64,000 bases of DNA from Sphingomonas melonis (GCF_013409985.1 NZ_JACCBY010000006.1:124001-188000), one strand, 5' to 3'. Counted from the stretch's first letter, positions 34,190 to 42,636 are shown. The notes: generated from the sequence alone by a model not told the origin. Program-made: numbers and translations.

Positions 34190-34651
34190 TTGCTTCTTGG
34201 TGTCGGCCTAGACCTTTGCAGGATCGCGTCAATTCGCCGATCCGTAGACCGCCTTGGGAAGCCTTGGCTGGAGGAGCTCTTCACCGAGGCGGAGCAGGCT
34301 GAGTTGGCAAGATCACCAGACCTAGCAATTTCAGCTGGTCGTCGGTTTGCGGCGAAGGAGGCCAGCGCGAAAGCTTTGAGCACCGGGTTTGGAGATGGGG
34401 TGCACTGGCTGGATTTCGAAACGGGTTCAACGGAAACCGTTACACCCGTACGTCTTCAGGGGGGCGCTTATGATTGTGTCCGCGCGCTTCTGCCAGCTGA
34501 AGTAATTATCGAATGCCAAACTTGGCTGAGTCTGAACTGCGAATGGGCGGTAGCGGTCGCGCTCATGTCAGATCGAAGCTCCAACCTCAGTCAAACTATC
34601 ACTTGGAGCACTATATCCGAGACCGTCGTAAAGTCCTTGTCATCATACTAA
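34190..34651 (+). CDS. AcpS-type holo-acyl-carrier-protein synthase (phosphopantetheinyl transferase)
   Basis: A protein of 153 residues from TTG 34190, six bases after the previous stop. It opens with LLGVGLDLCRIASI, the AcpS magnesium-binding GxGxDxxxI pattern, and has RRFAAKEASAKALSTGF, the second signature with FAAKEA. Family members move 4-phosphopantetheine from CoA to a serine of a carrier protein. The likely partner is the carrier-like protein that opens the operon at 28059. The C-terminal beta part (CEWAVAVALM) is typical. An accessory copy outside the fatty-acid operon is unusual. Confidence 0.85.
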   Translation: MLLGVGLDLCRIASIRRSVDRLGKPWLEELFTEAEQAELARSPDLAISAGRRFAAKEASAKALSTGFGDGVHWLDFETGSTETVTPVRLQGGAYDCVRALLPAEVIIECQTWLSLNCEWAVAVALMSDRSSNLSQTITWSTISETVVKSLSSY

Positions 34652-34843
34652 CTGTTTCAGATGTCATTGGCCGGCGCTATGCGGAAGCACCATCGCCGCA
34701 CTGTCAGACTAATGTCCGCTCTCGAATGGCGTCGTCCGAGAGCTGCCAGTCTGCTGACGGCCGAATCGCGGACGTAACCAACTGCCTTAATGAACGTCCG
34801 CTTCCGGGCGATCGCGAAGCGGGAGTGAGTGACCGTTTGTGGG
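34652..34843. other. Right edge of the accessory region
   Basis: No gene is seen. The stretch contains GTCCGC-type repeat pieces (GTCCGCTCTCG near 34720, GCGGACGT near 34767, GTCCGCTTCCGG near 34797). No copy of the tRNA-Ser 3 prime end was found here by eye, so the exact element border is open. Confidence 0.4.
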
Positions 34844-35302
34844 TCAAGGTGGCGGCGCGATCGGAAACACCAGCAGGGTCGAGGTGGCGGAGGCACACAG
34901 CCGCCCCTGCGCATCGACGAGGCGCGCCTCGGAGAAGGCGACCCGGCGTCCGAGCGAGACAAGCTTGCCTTCGACGCGAACCGGGCCGCTCGCCTCGCTC
35001 AGGGCGCGGTGGTAGGATATCTTCAGTTCAAGCGTCGTGTATCCCTGGCCGGCCGCCAGGCTGGAATGGACGGCGCAGCCGCAGGCACTGTCGAGCAATG
35101 TTGCCGCGTAACCACCATGGACCGAACCGATCGGGTTGAACACCTTGCGGGACGGCGAGCCCTCGAACACGACGCGGCCGCGCTCCAGCTCCACCAGCCC
35201 GAACTCCAGCGTTTCGCCGATAGGCGGCTGACGACCCGTCGCCATCAGCGCGGCAAGTTGGTCGTGGCCGTCCAGATCGGCATGGTCGAGCGTCACGTTC
35301 AT
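34844..35302 (-). CDS. PaaI-family hotdog-fold thioesterase
   Basis: A protein of 152 residues from the ATG at 35302, which overlaps the TetR gene stop by four bases. The hotdog core shows FNPIGSVHGGYAATLLDSACGCAVHS, with HGG before the long helix, then TTLELKISYHRAL and VAFSEARLVDAQGRLCASATSTLL. PaaI-type enzymes hydrolyse aromatic or acyl CoA thioesters. It is co-transcribed with TetR. Confidence 0.88.
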   Translation of the reverse strand: MNVTLDHADLDGHDQLAALMATGRQPPIGETLEFGLVELERGRVVFEGSPSRKVFNPIGSVHGGYAATLLDSACGCAVHSSLAAGQGYTTLELKISYHRALSEASGPVRVEGKLVSLGRRVAFSEARLVDAQGRLCASATSTLLVFPIAPPP

Positions 35303-35883
35303 CGGCTGGTTCCTCCTGATACATCGCTGCGGGCAGGATCGCCTTCGGCCCCAATCCACGCGCGCGTGCTGGTCAGCAGCTCGTCGGCCAGCGCCGGATC
35401 ATCGACCGCGCGCGCCATGACGAGGGCGCCCACCATCGCCGACCACCGCCCAATTGCATCGCGCCGGCGTGACGCCGGATCGCCGGCGGGCAAGGAGCGC
35501 GCGAACCGGTCGATCTGCGCATCGAGCCCCTTGGCCATCGCCGCACGCGCTTCTGGCGTTTGTTGTCGCATCAGCCCGGCGAGGCTCGCGGTCGGGCAGC
35601 CTTCGCCCGCATGATCGCGGTGCAGCGGCGACAGATAGACGTCGATCCAGCCTTGCAGATCAGGCATCGTCCCACCCTCGCCGTCGAGCGCGAATGCGAT
35701 GGTCTGGGCGACCAGATCGTCCTTGGACGCGAAGTGGCTGTAGAAGCCGCCATGAGTCTGCCCGGCGGCCTTCATCACCTCCGACACGGTCACCGCATCG
35801 AAGCCGCGCTCTCGGAACAGGCGGCTTGCCTCGGTGAGGATGCGTACCCTGTTCGTCGCCATCTGGTCGCGGCTGACCCGCAT
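35299..35883 (-). CDS. TetR-family transcriptional regulator
   Basis: A 194-residue regulator. The HTH lies at the N-terminus (NRVRILTEASRLFRERGFDAVTVSEVMKAAGQTHGGFYSHFASKDDLV, given as the helix-turn-helix block); the C-terminal ligand domain is typical of the TetR_C type seen in reductase clusters. The ATG at 35883 has GGAG nine bases upstream; a GTG at 35901 is an alternative. It is divergent from the SDR/OYE/MDR genes, and two matching palindromes lie between them. Confidence 0.9.
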   Translation of the reverse strand: MRVSRDQMATNRVRILTEASRLFRERGFDAVTVSEVMKAAGQTHGGFYSHFASKDDLVAQTIAFALDGEGGTMPDLQGWIDVYLSPLHRDHAGEGCPTASLAGLMRQQTPEARAAMAKGLDAQIDRFARSLPAGDPASRRRDAIGRWSAMVGALVMARAVDDPALADELLTSTRAWIGAEGDPARSDVSGGTSR

Positions 35884-35905
35884 TCGAAAATCTCCGATCA
35901 CCCGG

Positions 35906-35959
35906 TTGACATATTGATGACCGCCATCACATTAAAGCTTATCGTGATGACTGTCATGA
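35906..35959 (+). promoter_or_regulatory. TetR-type operator pair and promoter
   Basis: Two 15-base near-palindromes, TGATGACCGCCATCA (35915-35929) and TGATGACTGTCATGA (35945-35959), are exactly 30 bases apart (about three helical turns). A perfect -35 TTGACA at 35906-35911 with -10-like CATTAA at 35930 puts the first palindrome in the promoter spacer. The divergent TetR protein probably binds both. Confidence 0.65.
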
Positions 35960-35990
35960 ATATAGTGTTCCAGCCGCAAAGGGCAACAGG

Positions 35991-36773
35991 ATGACCAAGC
36001 CGACCATTCTCATCACCGGCGCCTCGACAGGCATCGGCGCCACCTATGCCGATCGTTTCGCCAAGCGGGGCCACGATCTCGTGCTGGTCGCCCGCGACAA
36101 GGCGCGGCTGAACGCGCTGGCGACGTCGCTATCGTCGGAGCATGGTGTAGCCGTCGACGTGCTGCCTGCCGACCTGACCGACGTCGGCCAGCTGGCGACC
36201 GTCGAGACGCGTCTGCGCGAAGATGCAAAGATAGGCATCCTCATCAACAACGCCGGCGCGGGATTGAACGGCGCGTTCGTCGATCAGTTGACCGATGCCG
36301 TGGATCGGCTGGTCGCGCTCAACACGACCTCGGTCGTCCGCCTCGCCAGCGCCATCGCTCCACGGCTGGCGCAGGCTGGCGAGGGCGCGATCGTCAACAT
36401 CGGTTCGGTCGTCGGGCTGGTGCCCGAGTTCGGCATGAGCGTCTATGGCGCGACCAAGGCATTCGTCCTCTTCCTGTCGCAGGGATTGTCGCTCGAACTT
36501 GGACCCAAGGGCGTTTACGTTCAGGCCGTCCTGCCGGCCGCGACCCGCACCGAACTGTGGGGCCGTGCGGGCGCCGATGAGGCAAGTCTTCCGCCGATGA
36601 TGGACGTGAACGAGCTGGTCGACGCCGCGCTCGTCGGCTTTGACCGCCGCGAGGGCGTCACCATCCCGCCGCTTCACGACGTCACGCTGTGGGACGCATT
36701 CGATCAGGCGCGTCGGGCGATGGTGCCGAACTTCGGCTCGGTCCACCCCGCGCCCCGCTACACCGCGGCCTGA
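35991..36773 (+). CDS. Short-chain dehydrogenase/reductase (SDR)
   Basis: A 260-residue oxidoreductase with the NAD(P)-binding glycine motif TGASTGIGATYADRFAKRG, NNAGAG, the catalytic Ser in VNIGSVVGL and the YGATK pair (Tyr and Lys). It is the first gene of a three-gene set (SDR, Old Yellow Enzyme, MDR) that is probably induced by electrophilic carbonyl compounds via TetR. Confidence 0.92.
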   Translation: MTKPTILITGASTGIGATYADRFAKRGHDLVLVARDKARLNALATSLSSEHGVAVDVLPADLTDVGQLATVETRLREDAKIGILINNAGAGLNGAFVDQLTDAVDRLVALNTTSVVRLASAIAPRLAQAGEGAIVNIGSVVGLVPEFGMSVYGATKAFVLFLSQGLSLELGPKGVYVQAVLPAATRTELWGRAGADEASLPPMMDVNELVDAALVGFDRREGVTIPPLHDVTLWDAFDQARRAMVPNFGSVHPAPRYTAA

Positions 36774-36798
36774 CCCTCTTTTCCGGCAAGGACCAACG

Positions 36799-37878
36799 AT
36801 GAGTGATCTTTTCTCCCCCTACAATCTCGGCCCGCTGACGCTGCCCAATCGCGTCGTCATGGCGCCGCTGACCCGCAACCGCGCCGCACCCGGCCTCCTG
36901 CCGAGCGAGCATGCGGCGGAATATTACGCGCAGCGCGCGTCCGCCGGCCTCATTATTACCGAAGCGACGCAGGTGTCGGTGCAGGCTCAAGGATATCAGG
37001 ATACGCCCGGCCTCTACACGTCCGAGCAGATCGCAGGCTGGCGCACGGTGACGGACGCGGTGCATGCGAAGGGCGGTCGCATCTTCGTCCAGCTCTGGCA
37101 TGTCGGGCGCGTCAGCCATGTCGATCTGCACGGCGGCGAGGCGCCGGTCGCCCCGTCAGCGATCCGCGCCGAGGCCAAGACCTTCGTCAACAACGGCTTT
37201 GCTGACGTGTCCGAGCCGCGCGCGCTCGAGCTGGACGAGCTGCCCGGCATCATCGAGAGCTTTCGCCAGGCGGCCGCGAACGCGATGGAAGCTGGCTTCG
37301 ACGGGGTCGAGGTGCATGGCGCCAATGGGTATCTGCTCGACGAATTCCTGCGTGAGACGGCGAACGTGCGAACCGACGCCTATGGCGGTTCGATCGAGAA
37401 CCGCGCCCGCCTGCTGCTGGAGGTCACGGCCGCCGTCGCGGGCGAAATCGGCGCGAACCGGACCGGCGTGCGCCTGTCGCCCGTCTCGCCTGCGAGCGGC
37501 ATCGTGCCGGCGGACGACGAGCAGCCGCAGTTCGACCACGTCGCGGAACAGCTGGGCGCGATGAAGATCGCCTATCTCCACGTCGTCGAGGGTGCGACCG
37601 GTGGGCCACGCGACGCCAAGCCGTTCGACTATGGCGCGCTGCGTCGTAAATTCGGCGGCACCTTCCTCGCCAACAACGGCTTCGACAAGGCACTCGCCGA
37701 GGAGCAGCTGGCGGCAGGCAAGGCCGACCTGTTCGCCTTCGGGCGCGGCTTCATCGCCAACCCCGATTTCGTCGAGCGACTGGAGTCGGGTGCAGACCTC
37801 AATCAGCTCGATCCTTCCACGCTCTATGGTGGCGGTGCGAAGGGGTACACCGATTATCCGACGCTGGCTGACGCCTGA
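36799..37878 (+). CDS. Alkene reductase (Old Yellow Enzyme family)
   Basis: A 359-residue FMN-dependent ene-reductase. Starts MSDLFSPYNLGPLTLPNR, then APLTRNRA, VQLWHVGRVSH, the active-site pair in GVEVHGANGYLLDEFL, and the C-terminal phosphate-binding segment (FLANNGFDK, DLFAFGRGFIANPD). NemA-type members reduce activated alkenes and nitroesters. The ATG at 36799 is chosen because upstream sequence in that frame is the SDR gene. Confidence 0.94.
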   Translation: MSDLFSPYNLGPLTLPNRVVMAPLTRNRAAPGLLPSEHAAEYYAQRASAGLIITEATQVSVQAQGYQDTPGLYTSEQIAGWRTVTDAVHAKGGRIFVQLWHVGRVSHVDLHGGEAPVAPSAIRAEAKTFVNNGFADVSEPRALELDELPGIIESFRQAAANAMEAGFDGVEVHGANGYLLDEFLRETANVRTDAYGGSIENRARLLLEVTAAVAGEIGANRTGVRLSPVSPASGIVPADDEQPQFDHVAEQLGAMKIAYLHVVEGATGGPRDAKPFDYGALRRKFGGTFLANNGFDKALAEEQLAAGKADLFAFGRGFIANPDFVERLESGADLNQLDPSTLYGGGAKGYTDYPTLADA

Positions 37879-37890
37879 GGAGAAGGGCTG

Positions 37891-38892
37891 ATGAAAGCCT
37901 ATATTCTTGATCGCTACGGCAAGCAGGAGCAGCTGCGGCTCGGCGACGTGCCCGAGCCCGTACCCGCGGCCGACGAAGTGCTGGTCGAGATCCACGCGAC
38001 CGGGCTCAACCAACTCGACACGAAGATCCGCGACGGGGCGTTCAAACCGATCCTGCCCTACAGGCCCCCCTTCGTACTGGGGCACGACCTTGCCGGCAGG
38101 GTGGTGTCGGTTGGTCAGGCGGTGCGGGCGTTCAAGCCGGGCGACGAGGTCTATGCCCGCCCGCGCGACGGCCATATCGGCACCTTCGCTGAGCGGATCT
38201 CGGTCAGGCAGGCCGACCTCGCGCTGAAACCCGCCAATTTGTCGATGGAGGAAGCCGCCTCGATCCCGCTCGTCGGGTTGACCGTGTGGCAGGTGCTGGT
38301 CGAGCGCGCGAATCTGAAGAAGGGTCAGAAGGTCCTGATCCATGCCGGCTCGGGCGGGGTGGGCACGCTGGCGATCCAGCTGGCCAAGCATCTCGGCGCG
38401 AGCGTCGCGACGACGGCGAGCGCAGCTAACGCAGACCTCGTCCGCCGCCTCGGCGCCGATGTCGTCATCGATTACAAGGCGCAGGACTTTTCCGAGGAAC
38501 TGTCCGGCTATGACGTCGTGCTCAACAGTTTAGACGGCAAGACGCTGGAGACGTCGCTCAAGGTGCTCAAACCCGGCGGCAAGCTGATCTCGATTTCCGG
38601 GCCGCCCGATCCGGCATTCGCAAAGGCGCAAGGACTGAACATCGTCCTGCGCCTGCTGCTGCGCGCGACGAGCGCGGGCATCCGCCGCAAGGCGAAGCGT
38701 GCGGGCGTCGATTATTCGTTTCTGTTCATGCATGCCGATGGCGGGCAGCTCGGGAAGCTTGCAGCGCTGCTTGAGGACGGTGCAATAAAACCCGTCGTCG
38801 ACCGGGTCTTCCCGTTCGATCGGATGAACGATGCGATGGCGCAGCTCGAGCAGGGCGGGGCCAAGGGCAAGCTTGTGGTGCGCATGCGATGA
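37891..38892 (+). CDS. NADP-dependent quinone oxidoreductase-like MDR
   Basis: A 333-residue zinc-independent medium-chain reductase. It has the N-terminal GroES-like domain (VLGHDLAGRVVSVGQAV) and the NADP-binding HAGSGGVGTLAIQLAKHLGA. An AGGAGAAGG site precedes the ATG, 12 bases after the ene-reductase stop. It probably reduces quinones or enones alongside its neighbours. Confidence 0.92.
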   Translation: MKAYILDRYGKQEQLRLGDVPEPVPAADEVLVEIHATGLNQLDTKIRDGAFKPILPYRPPFVLGHDLAGRVVSVGQAVRAFKPGDEVYARPRDGHIGTFAERISVRQADLALKPANLSMEEAASIPLVGLTVWQVLVERANLKKGQKVLIHAGSGGVGTLAIQLAKHLGASVATTASAANADLVRRLGADVVIDYKAQDFSEELSGYDVVLNSLDGKTLETSLKVLKPGGKLISISGPPDPAFAKAQGLNIVLRLLLRATSAGIRRKAKRAGVDYSFLFMHADGGQLGKLAALLEDGAIKPVVDRVFPFDRMNDAMAQLEQGGAKGKLVVRMR

Positions 38893-39064
38893 GCCGCGTC
38901 GGACTGGAACTCGGCTCCGACTCTAACGGTCGAGGCGGCGGGGAACCGACAGTGCCATTCTCACCGACGTGAATGAATGGCCGAAGTTGGAGAGGGGCGC
39001 GAGCGCTCGCCATGACCGGAATTGGGTCTGATCAGAACAGGCGCAGCAACTGCGCCAAAGCCAG

Positions 39065-39325
39065 TCACCGCAACTGGCTGTCCTTGCTACCCCGCCGATT
39101 GAACGTTGTAGCTAGGGGCCGATCGCGGCCGCTTTGGCACGTCACGCAGGTACGCACACCAGGAACGGCCAGGCGTCTACCCTCTGGGATGTCGTCGCCG
39201 CAGATTGCGCAGAATGGTTCGCTATTTCCGCTTGGCATGCTGGCCCGGGCCGCCAACACTGCGTCAGCCACTGAATCATCGATCTGATCCTGAACCGCGC
39301 CATCGCGCGTCCAACCGCCCGCCAT
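39065..39325 (-). CDS. DksA/TraR-type C4 zinc-finger protein
   Basis: An 86-residue protein from the ATG at 39325, which has an AAGGAG site. The zinc finger CAICGDDIPEGRRLAVPGVRTCVTCQ (shown as two C-x2-C pairs) is that of DksA/TraR proteins, and the acidic N-terminal part (QDQIDDSVADAVLAARA) would reach into the RNA polymerase secondary channel. It resembles short TraR-like phage or element proteins. Flanking spaces of about 170 and 230 bases hold no other gene. Confidence 0.85.
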   Translation of the reverse strand: MAGGWTRDGAVQDQIDDSVADAVLAARASMPSGNSEPFCAICGDDIPEGRRLAVPGVRTCVTCQSGRDRPLATTFNRRGSKDSQLR

Positions 39326-39494
39326 CAGCTTCTCCTTACATTTCCATATGGGTAAGCCGGGCGGCATGTCATCACTCCAGCGTGAATGGATGTCTCCTTT
39401 TAGGCAGCCGCTAATCTCGTGCGAGCGACCATTTAAGGGTCACCGCGCCTCAGGGCATCCACTCGCTCTGGGTTACGCTATGCAGAGCTAATTG

Positions 39495-39524
39495 GCTTGG
39501 AGGAGCGAATTCGCCCCTCCAAGC
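39495..39524. terminator. Terminator hairpin after the hydrolase/SnoaL gene
   Basis: Perfect 9-bp inverted repeat GCTTGGAGG / CCTCCAAGC separated by 12 bases that are themselves symmetrical (GCGAATTCGC). It lies 35 bases past the end of the minus-strand gene. Confidence 0.6.
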
Positions 39525-39558
39525 TGATGATCGACGGTATTCTGGCTAAGCATTAAAG

Positions 39559-41478
39559 CTATGAGGCTTGCTGCAGCTCTGCGATCTTTATCTGCGCCAG
39601 CATGGAGAGCTCGTCGTAGACCACCCATTCGTCGATGATCTTGCCGTCGCGGATGAGGAAGTGGTTTACGCCCATGACCGATAATGGATGGCCTGTTGGC
39701 GACCCGAGCGAACCGTAGCCGAGATGGTGCCCATCGAACATCCAGCGGATCGCGTACTTCGTTCCACCTTCCTCGCTTTCGACCGAACTAATGTGCTGTG
39801 GCACGAAATATCCGTCGGGTATCAGGGCTACGAGCCGCATCGTCTGCTGAAGTACCGCGGCGATGCCGTAGTACTCACGCATCAACGGGCCATGCCACTG
39901 GCAATTGGGCGCGTAGATTTCGTGGATGCGGCCGAACATCCGCTTGTTGTAGATGTGGTGCAGGTCACGCAGCAGCTGCGCCTCGTCCTCGCTGTGCGCG
40001 ATCGAGACGTCGGCCTCACTCTCGGGCGGGTACTGGCCGAGCAGCCGACGGTTCTCCACCACTTCCATGATCGGTTGACCTGCGTCGAGCTTCCTGGTCG
40101 CGATTTCGAGCGCAAACGCGTGCGGATCCAGGCCGAGCTGGATGATCGGACCCATGTTGTCCCGGACGATCCACTCCTTGTAGATCTTGTTCTCCAGGAT
40201 CATGCAGTCGGCCACGGTGCGGGTCAGGAAGGTGCGGCCGGTCGGCTTGCCGTACATCCCGTACTGACTGTGCCGGCCCTGACCGTGGGTCATGTGGCTG
40301 GTATAGAAGCCGTCCACGTCGTTGCCGCGCCAGATGACCTGCTGAGCAAGTCCTCTGCGATCCGGGAACTCCACCAGCCGCTGGATGGTGTCGCGGATGT
40401 GAGTCTCGCGGTCATACATCGTGCCGAGCGTCGTATAGGCGACGCAATTATGCGTGTAGTGCGTGTAGATAAGGCCGACGTCGCGCTCGTCCCAGATCCG
40501 GTGGGTGCAGCGCACGATGTAGTCAACGATGTCGGTGTAGATCGGATCAAAGCCGCGCATGCTCTGGACACGGGGCCGATCGTTGGGGACCAGCTCGGTG
40601 AAGTCACGGCGCTCGACCTGAAGCACCTTGCCACCGTCGTGCACCGCGTTCTCCATGGGCTGGTCGGGCTTGGGCGCGGACGTTTCGGTCTTGGTCATGT
40701 TTCCTCCTTTGCGCGCCCGATCGGGCGTGATCCTGTGTGACTGGTCCGTGCGACCCAACCACGTGGCGACATGTGCCGCGACGGCATCGGGAGCCTCCAA
40801 AGGCGCGAAATGGCCGACACCTTCAAGCAGCGCGACTTCGGCGTCCAGCAGAGCTTCAGCCATCTCGTGCTGCATCGCCGGCGGGCAGGCGCGGTCTTCC
40901 GCTCCGGCGAGAACGAGTACAGGCATACAAAGTGCACAAAGCCGCCCACGCTTGTCACTTCGTGATCGCACCAGCTGCTCTTGGGCAGCGAAGACGTCCC
41001 GGCCTGTATCGAGCGCCATCTGCTCGAGAGTTTGACGCAGAACAGTGTTGGCGCGCCCTTCAGGGCCGACACAGTCTGGCCAACTGGCGGTGAGCGCCTC
41101 AAGCGGGTCGGCGGGACGCTGCAGCGCATCCTGGGCGCGCGCACGCGCATTGCTGGATACCATCGCGAGCCCTGCAACGCGATCAGGAGCCTGTAAGGCG
41201 ATCTCCAGCGCCACCAGCCCGCCGAGAGAGAAGCCGAGAAGGGCGAAGCGACGGGGCGCTTGTTCGAGCACAGCCTGCGCGGCCGCTGCAGGCTCGGCAT
41301 CACGGATCGGCAGAACCTTCGCGAACCTGGCGGGAAGCCGTTCCAGAAGCGGCGCGAACAGCCGCTCGTCGCAGAGGGTGCCCGGCAGCAGCACGAGCGG
41401 CAGTGGCAAAGTTGTCGCTTCATCTATGATGGGAACTTGCGTGTTCACGCTGCCTCTGTCGCCTTGCGTCTCCGTCAC
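39559..41478 (-). CDS. Alpha/beta hydrolase fused to double SnoaL-like (NTF2) protein
   Basis: One open frame of 639 residues (GTG at 41478; GTG at 41448 possible). Residues about 25-245 are an alpha/beta hydrolase: LLPGTLCDERLF, nucleophile Ser in LLGFSLGGLVAL, acid in LAGAEDRACP, His in GVGHFAPLEAP. From about 261 the protein has two SnoaL-like halves (DYIVRCTHRIWDERDVGLIYTHYT; HHIYNKRMFGRIHEIYAP). The join carries an unusually strong AAAGGAGGAAAC site and ATG at 40698, as if two genes were fused by loss of a stop. Both a 639-residue fusion and a separate 379-residue SnoaL product may be made. A LacI-type operator lies upstream at 41496. Confidence 0.85.
   Translation of the reverse strand: MTETQGDRGSVNTQVPIIDEATTLPLPLVLLPGTLCDERLFAPLLERLPARFAKVLPIRDAEPAAAAQAVLEQAPRRFALLGFSLGGLVALEIALQAPDRVAGLAMVSSNARARAQDALQRPADPLEALTASWPDCVGPEGRANTVLRQTLEQMALDTGRDVFAAQEQLVRSRSDKRGRLCALCMPVLVLAGAEDRACPPAMQHEMAEALLDAEVALLEGVGHFAPLEAPDAVAAHVATWLGRTDQSHRITPDRARKGGNMTKTETSAPKPDQPMENAVHDGGKVLQVERRDFTELVPNDRPRVQSMRGFDPIYTDIVDYIVRCTHRIWDERDVGLIYTHYTHNCVAYTTLGTMYDRETHIRDTIQRLVEFPDRRGLAQQVIWRGNDVDGFYTSHMTHGQGRHSQYGMYGKPTGRTFLTRTVADCMILENKIYKEWIVRDNMGPIIQLGLDPHAFALEIATRKLDAGQPIMEVVENRRLLGQYPPESEADVSIAHSEDEAQLLRDLHHIYNKRMFGRIHEIYAPNCQWHGPLMREYYGIAAVLQQTMRLVALIPDGYFVPQHISSVESEEGGTKYAIRWMFDGHHLGYGSLGSPTGHPLSVMGVNHFLIRDGKIIDEWVVYDELSMLAQIKIAELQQAS
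40689..40712 (-). promoter_or_regulatory. Internal strong ribosome-binding site
   Basis: On the minus strand AAAGGAGGAAAC precedes the in-frame ATG at 40698 within the hydrolase/SnoaL frame. It is the best ribosome site in this cluster and implies independent start of the SnoaL part. Confidence 0.7.
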
Positions 41479-41495
41479 GATTGGTCTAGCTATTC

Positions 41496-41509
41496 TGCAT
41501 TCGGATGCA
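41496..41509. promoter_or_regulatory. LacI-type operator, divergent promoter of hydrolase and cupin genes
   Basis: TGCATTCGGATGCA, 13 of 14 bases of the consensus palindrome TGCATTCGAATGCA found at several places in 41-57 kb. It sits between the two divergent genes. Confidence 0.75.
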
Positions 41510-41534
41510 AGCGCGTTTCGCGCATGGGGAGACG

Positions 41535-42569
41535 ATGGTGGATTGGACTGAGGATGCGATGCGCGCGCGTCTCGTGCGCTATGCTGACCTGGTGCCGTGC
41601 CGCACCGCGTTCATCGACACCCGGACGCCGGGTTCGACGGAGAAGGAAAACTTCACGATCATCGGTGCCGGCGTTTCGGAAAGCGCCGATCAGCACGTGC
41701 ACATCACCGAGCGGCACGGCTTCAACATTGGGGCTGCACGTCAGCCCTTCGGGTGCATCAACTCGCAGCACAGCCACGATACCGCGGAGGTGTTCGTCGT
41801 GCACTCGGGTCATTGGCGCCTTCCGTTCGGGGCCAACAAGGAGGACGGCTTTCTCGACATAGGGCCGGGCGACGTGGCCTCGGTGCCTATCCACATGTTC
41901 CGCGGATTCGAGAAGCTCGACGAGGGACTGGGCTTTCTGTTCACCGTCCTCGGAGAGGATGATCCTGGAAAGGTTACGTGGGCGCCCGCGGTGTTCGAGG
42001 CGGCGGCCGATCACGGACTCAAGCTCGCCAAGGGCGGGATGCTGATCGACACGTCGGCCGGCGATCATGCCCTGGATGAGGTGGAGCTGGCCGGCACGAC
42101 GGCAGACGATCTGGCCGCAGAGCTCCGGACGCCGCCGATGGAGAAGCTGCGTGAGTGCGTCGTCTCCGCGGGTGCCATGGTCGCCAACCCGGATTCGCCG
42201 CTGGCGCGGAAGGGCGTCGAGGAGGCGCCGGTCATCACGCCGATCGTCACGGGTGACGGCTTCAAGGCGGGGCCGATCTCCGGTTGGTGGCCGCACGGCT
42301 TCAACCTGCGTCGGCTGACGATGCGGACCGGGGCTTACATTCCGCACCATGCGCGGGCCGAGGTCGAGGTCGTCTTCGTGCAGTCCGGGACATTGGAGGT
42401 GAGCTGGGCCGGCGGGGTGATCGTCATGGGCGCCGGGGACACGCTGAGCGTCCCGGTTGGCCTGCAACATGCTTTCCGCAATACCGCCTCGGTCGATCTT
42501 GTTGCCTTCGTGGTGCGCGGCGGCGACTCTCCCGCCCTGCCCGTCTTCGAGGACGGTCAGGCGATCTGA
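41535..42569 (+). CDS. Double-cupin protein, gentisate-dioxygenase-like
   Basis: A 344-residue bicupin from the ATG at 41535 (GGGGAG site); an earlier ATG at 41505 falls within the operator. First cupin: DQHVHITERHGFNIGAARQPFGCINSQHSHDTAEVFVV, shown only as the His-rich metal region. Second cupin: PHHARAEVEVVFVQSGTLEVSW with His and Glu metal ligands. The pattern resembles gentisate or 1-hydroxy-2-naphthoate dioxygenases and related sugar-acid cupins. It probably works on the same catabolite as its divergent and convergent neighbours. Confidence 0.8.
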   Translation: MVDWTEDAMRARLVRYADLVPCRTAFIDTRTPGSTEKENFTIIGAGVSESADQHVHITERHGFNIGAARQPFGCINSQHSHDTAEVFVVHSGHWRLPFGANKEDGFLDIGPGDVASVPIHMFRGFEKLDEGLGFLFTVLGEDDPGKVTWAPAVFEAAADHGLKLAKGGMLIDTSAGDHALDEVELAGTTADDLAAELRTPPMEKLRECVVSAGAMVANPDSPLARKGVEEAPVITPIVTGDGFKAGPISGWWPHGFNLRRLTMRTGAYIPHHARAEVEVVFVQSGTLEVSWAGGVIVMGAGDTLSVPVGLQHAFRNTASVDLVAFVVRGGDSPALPVFEDGQAI

Positions 42570-42596
42570 GGCCGCGGCGGTCTGTGGCCGCTAGAT

Positions 42597-42636
42597 GAAG
42601 AAGGACGCGCCGGCCTCCGCCGACGCGCCCTTCTTC
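42597..42636. terminator. Bidirectional terminator between cupin and HisD-like genes
   Basis: A 13-bp stem with one mismatch, GAAGAAGGACGCG / CGCGCCCTTCTTC, with a 14-base inner region. The A-rich and T-rich flanks suit termination in both directions. Confidence 0.75.

Noticed and set aside
34652..34843. Second attachment site for the tRNA-Ser element
   Set aside because: I looked for the tRNA 3 prime segment (around TTCGAATCCCTCCC) at the right border and did not find it.
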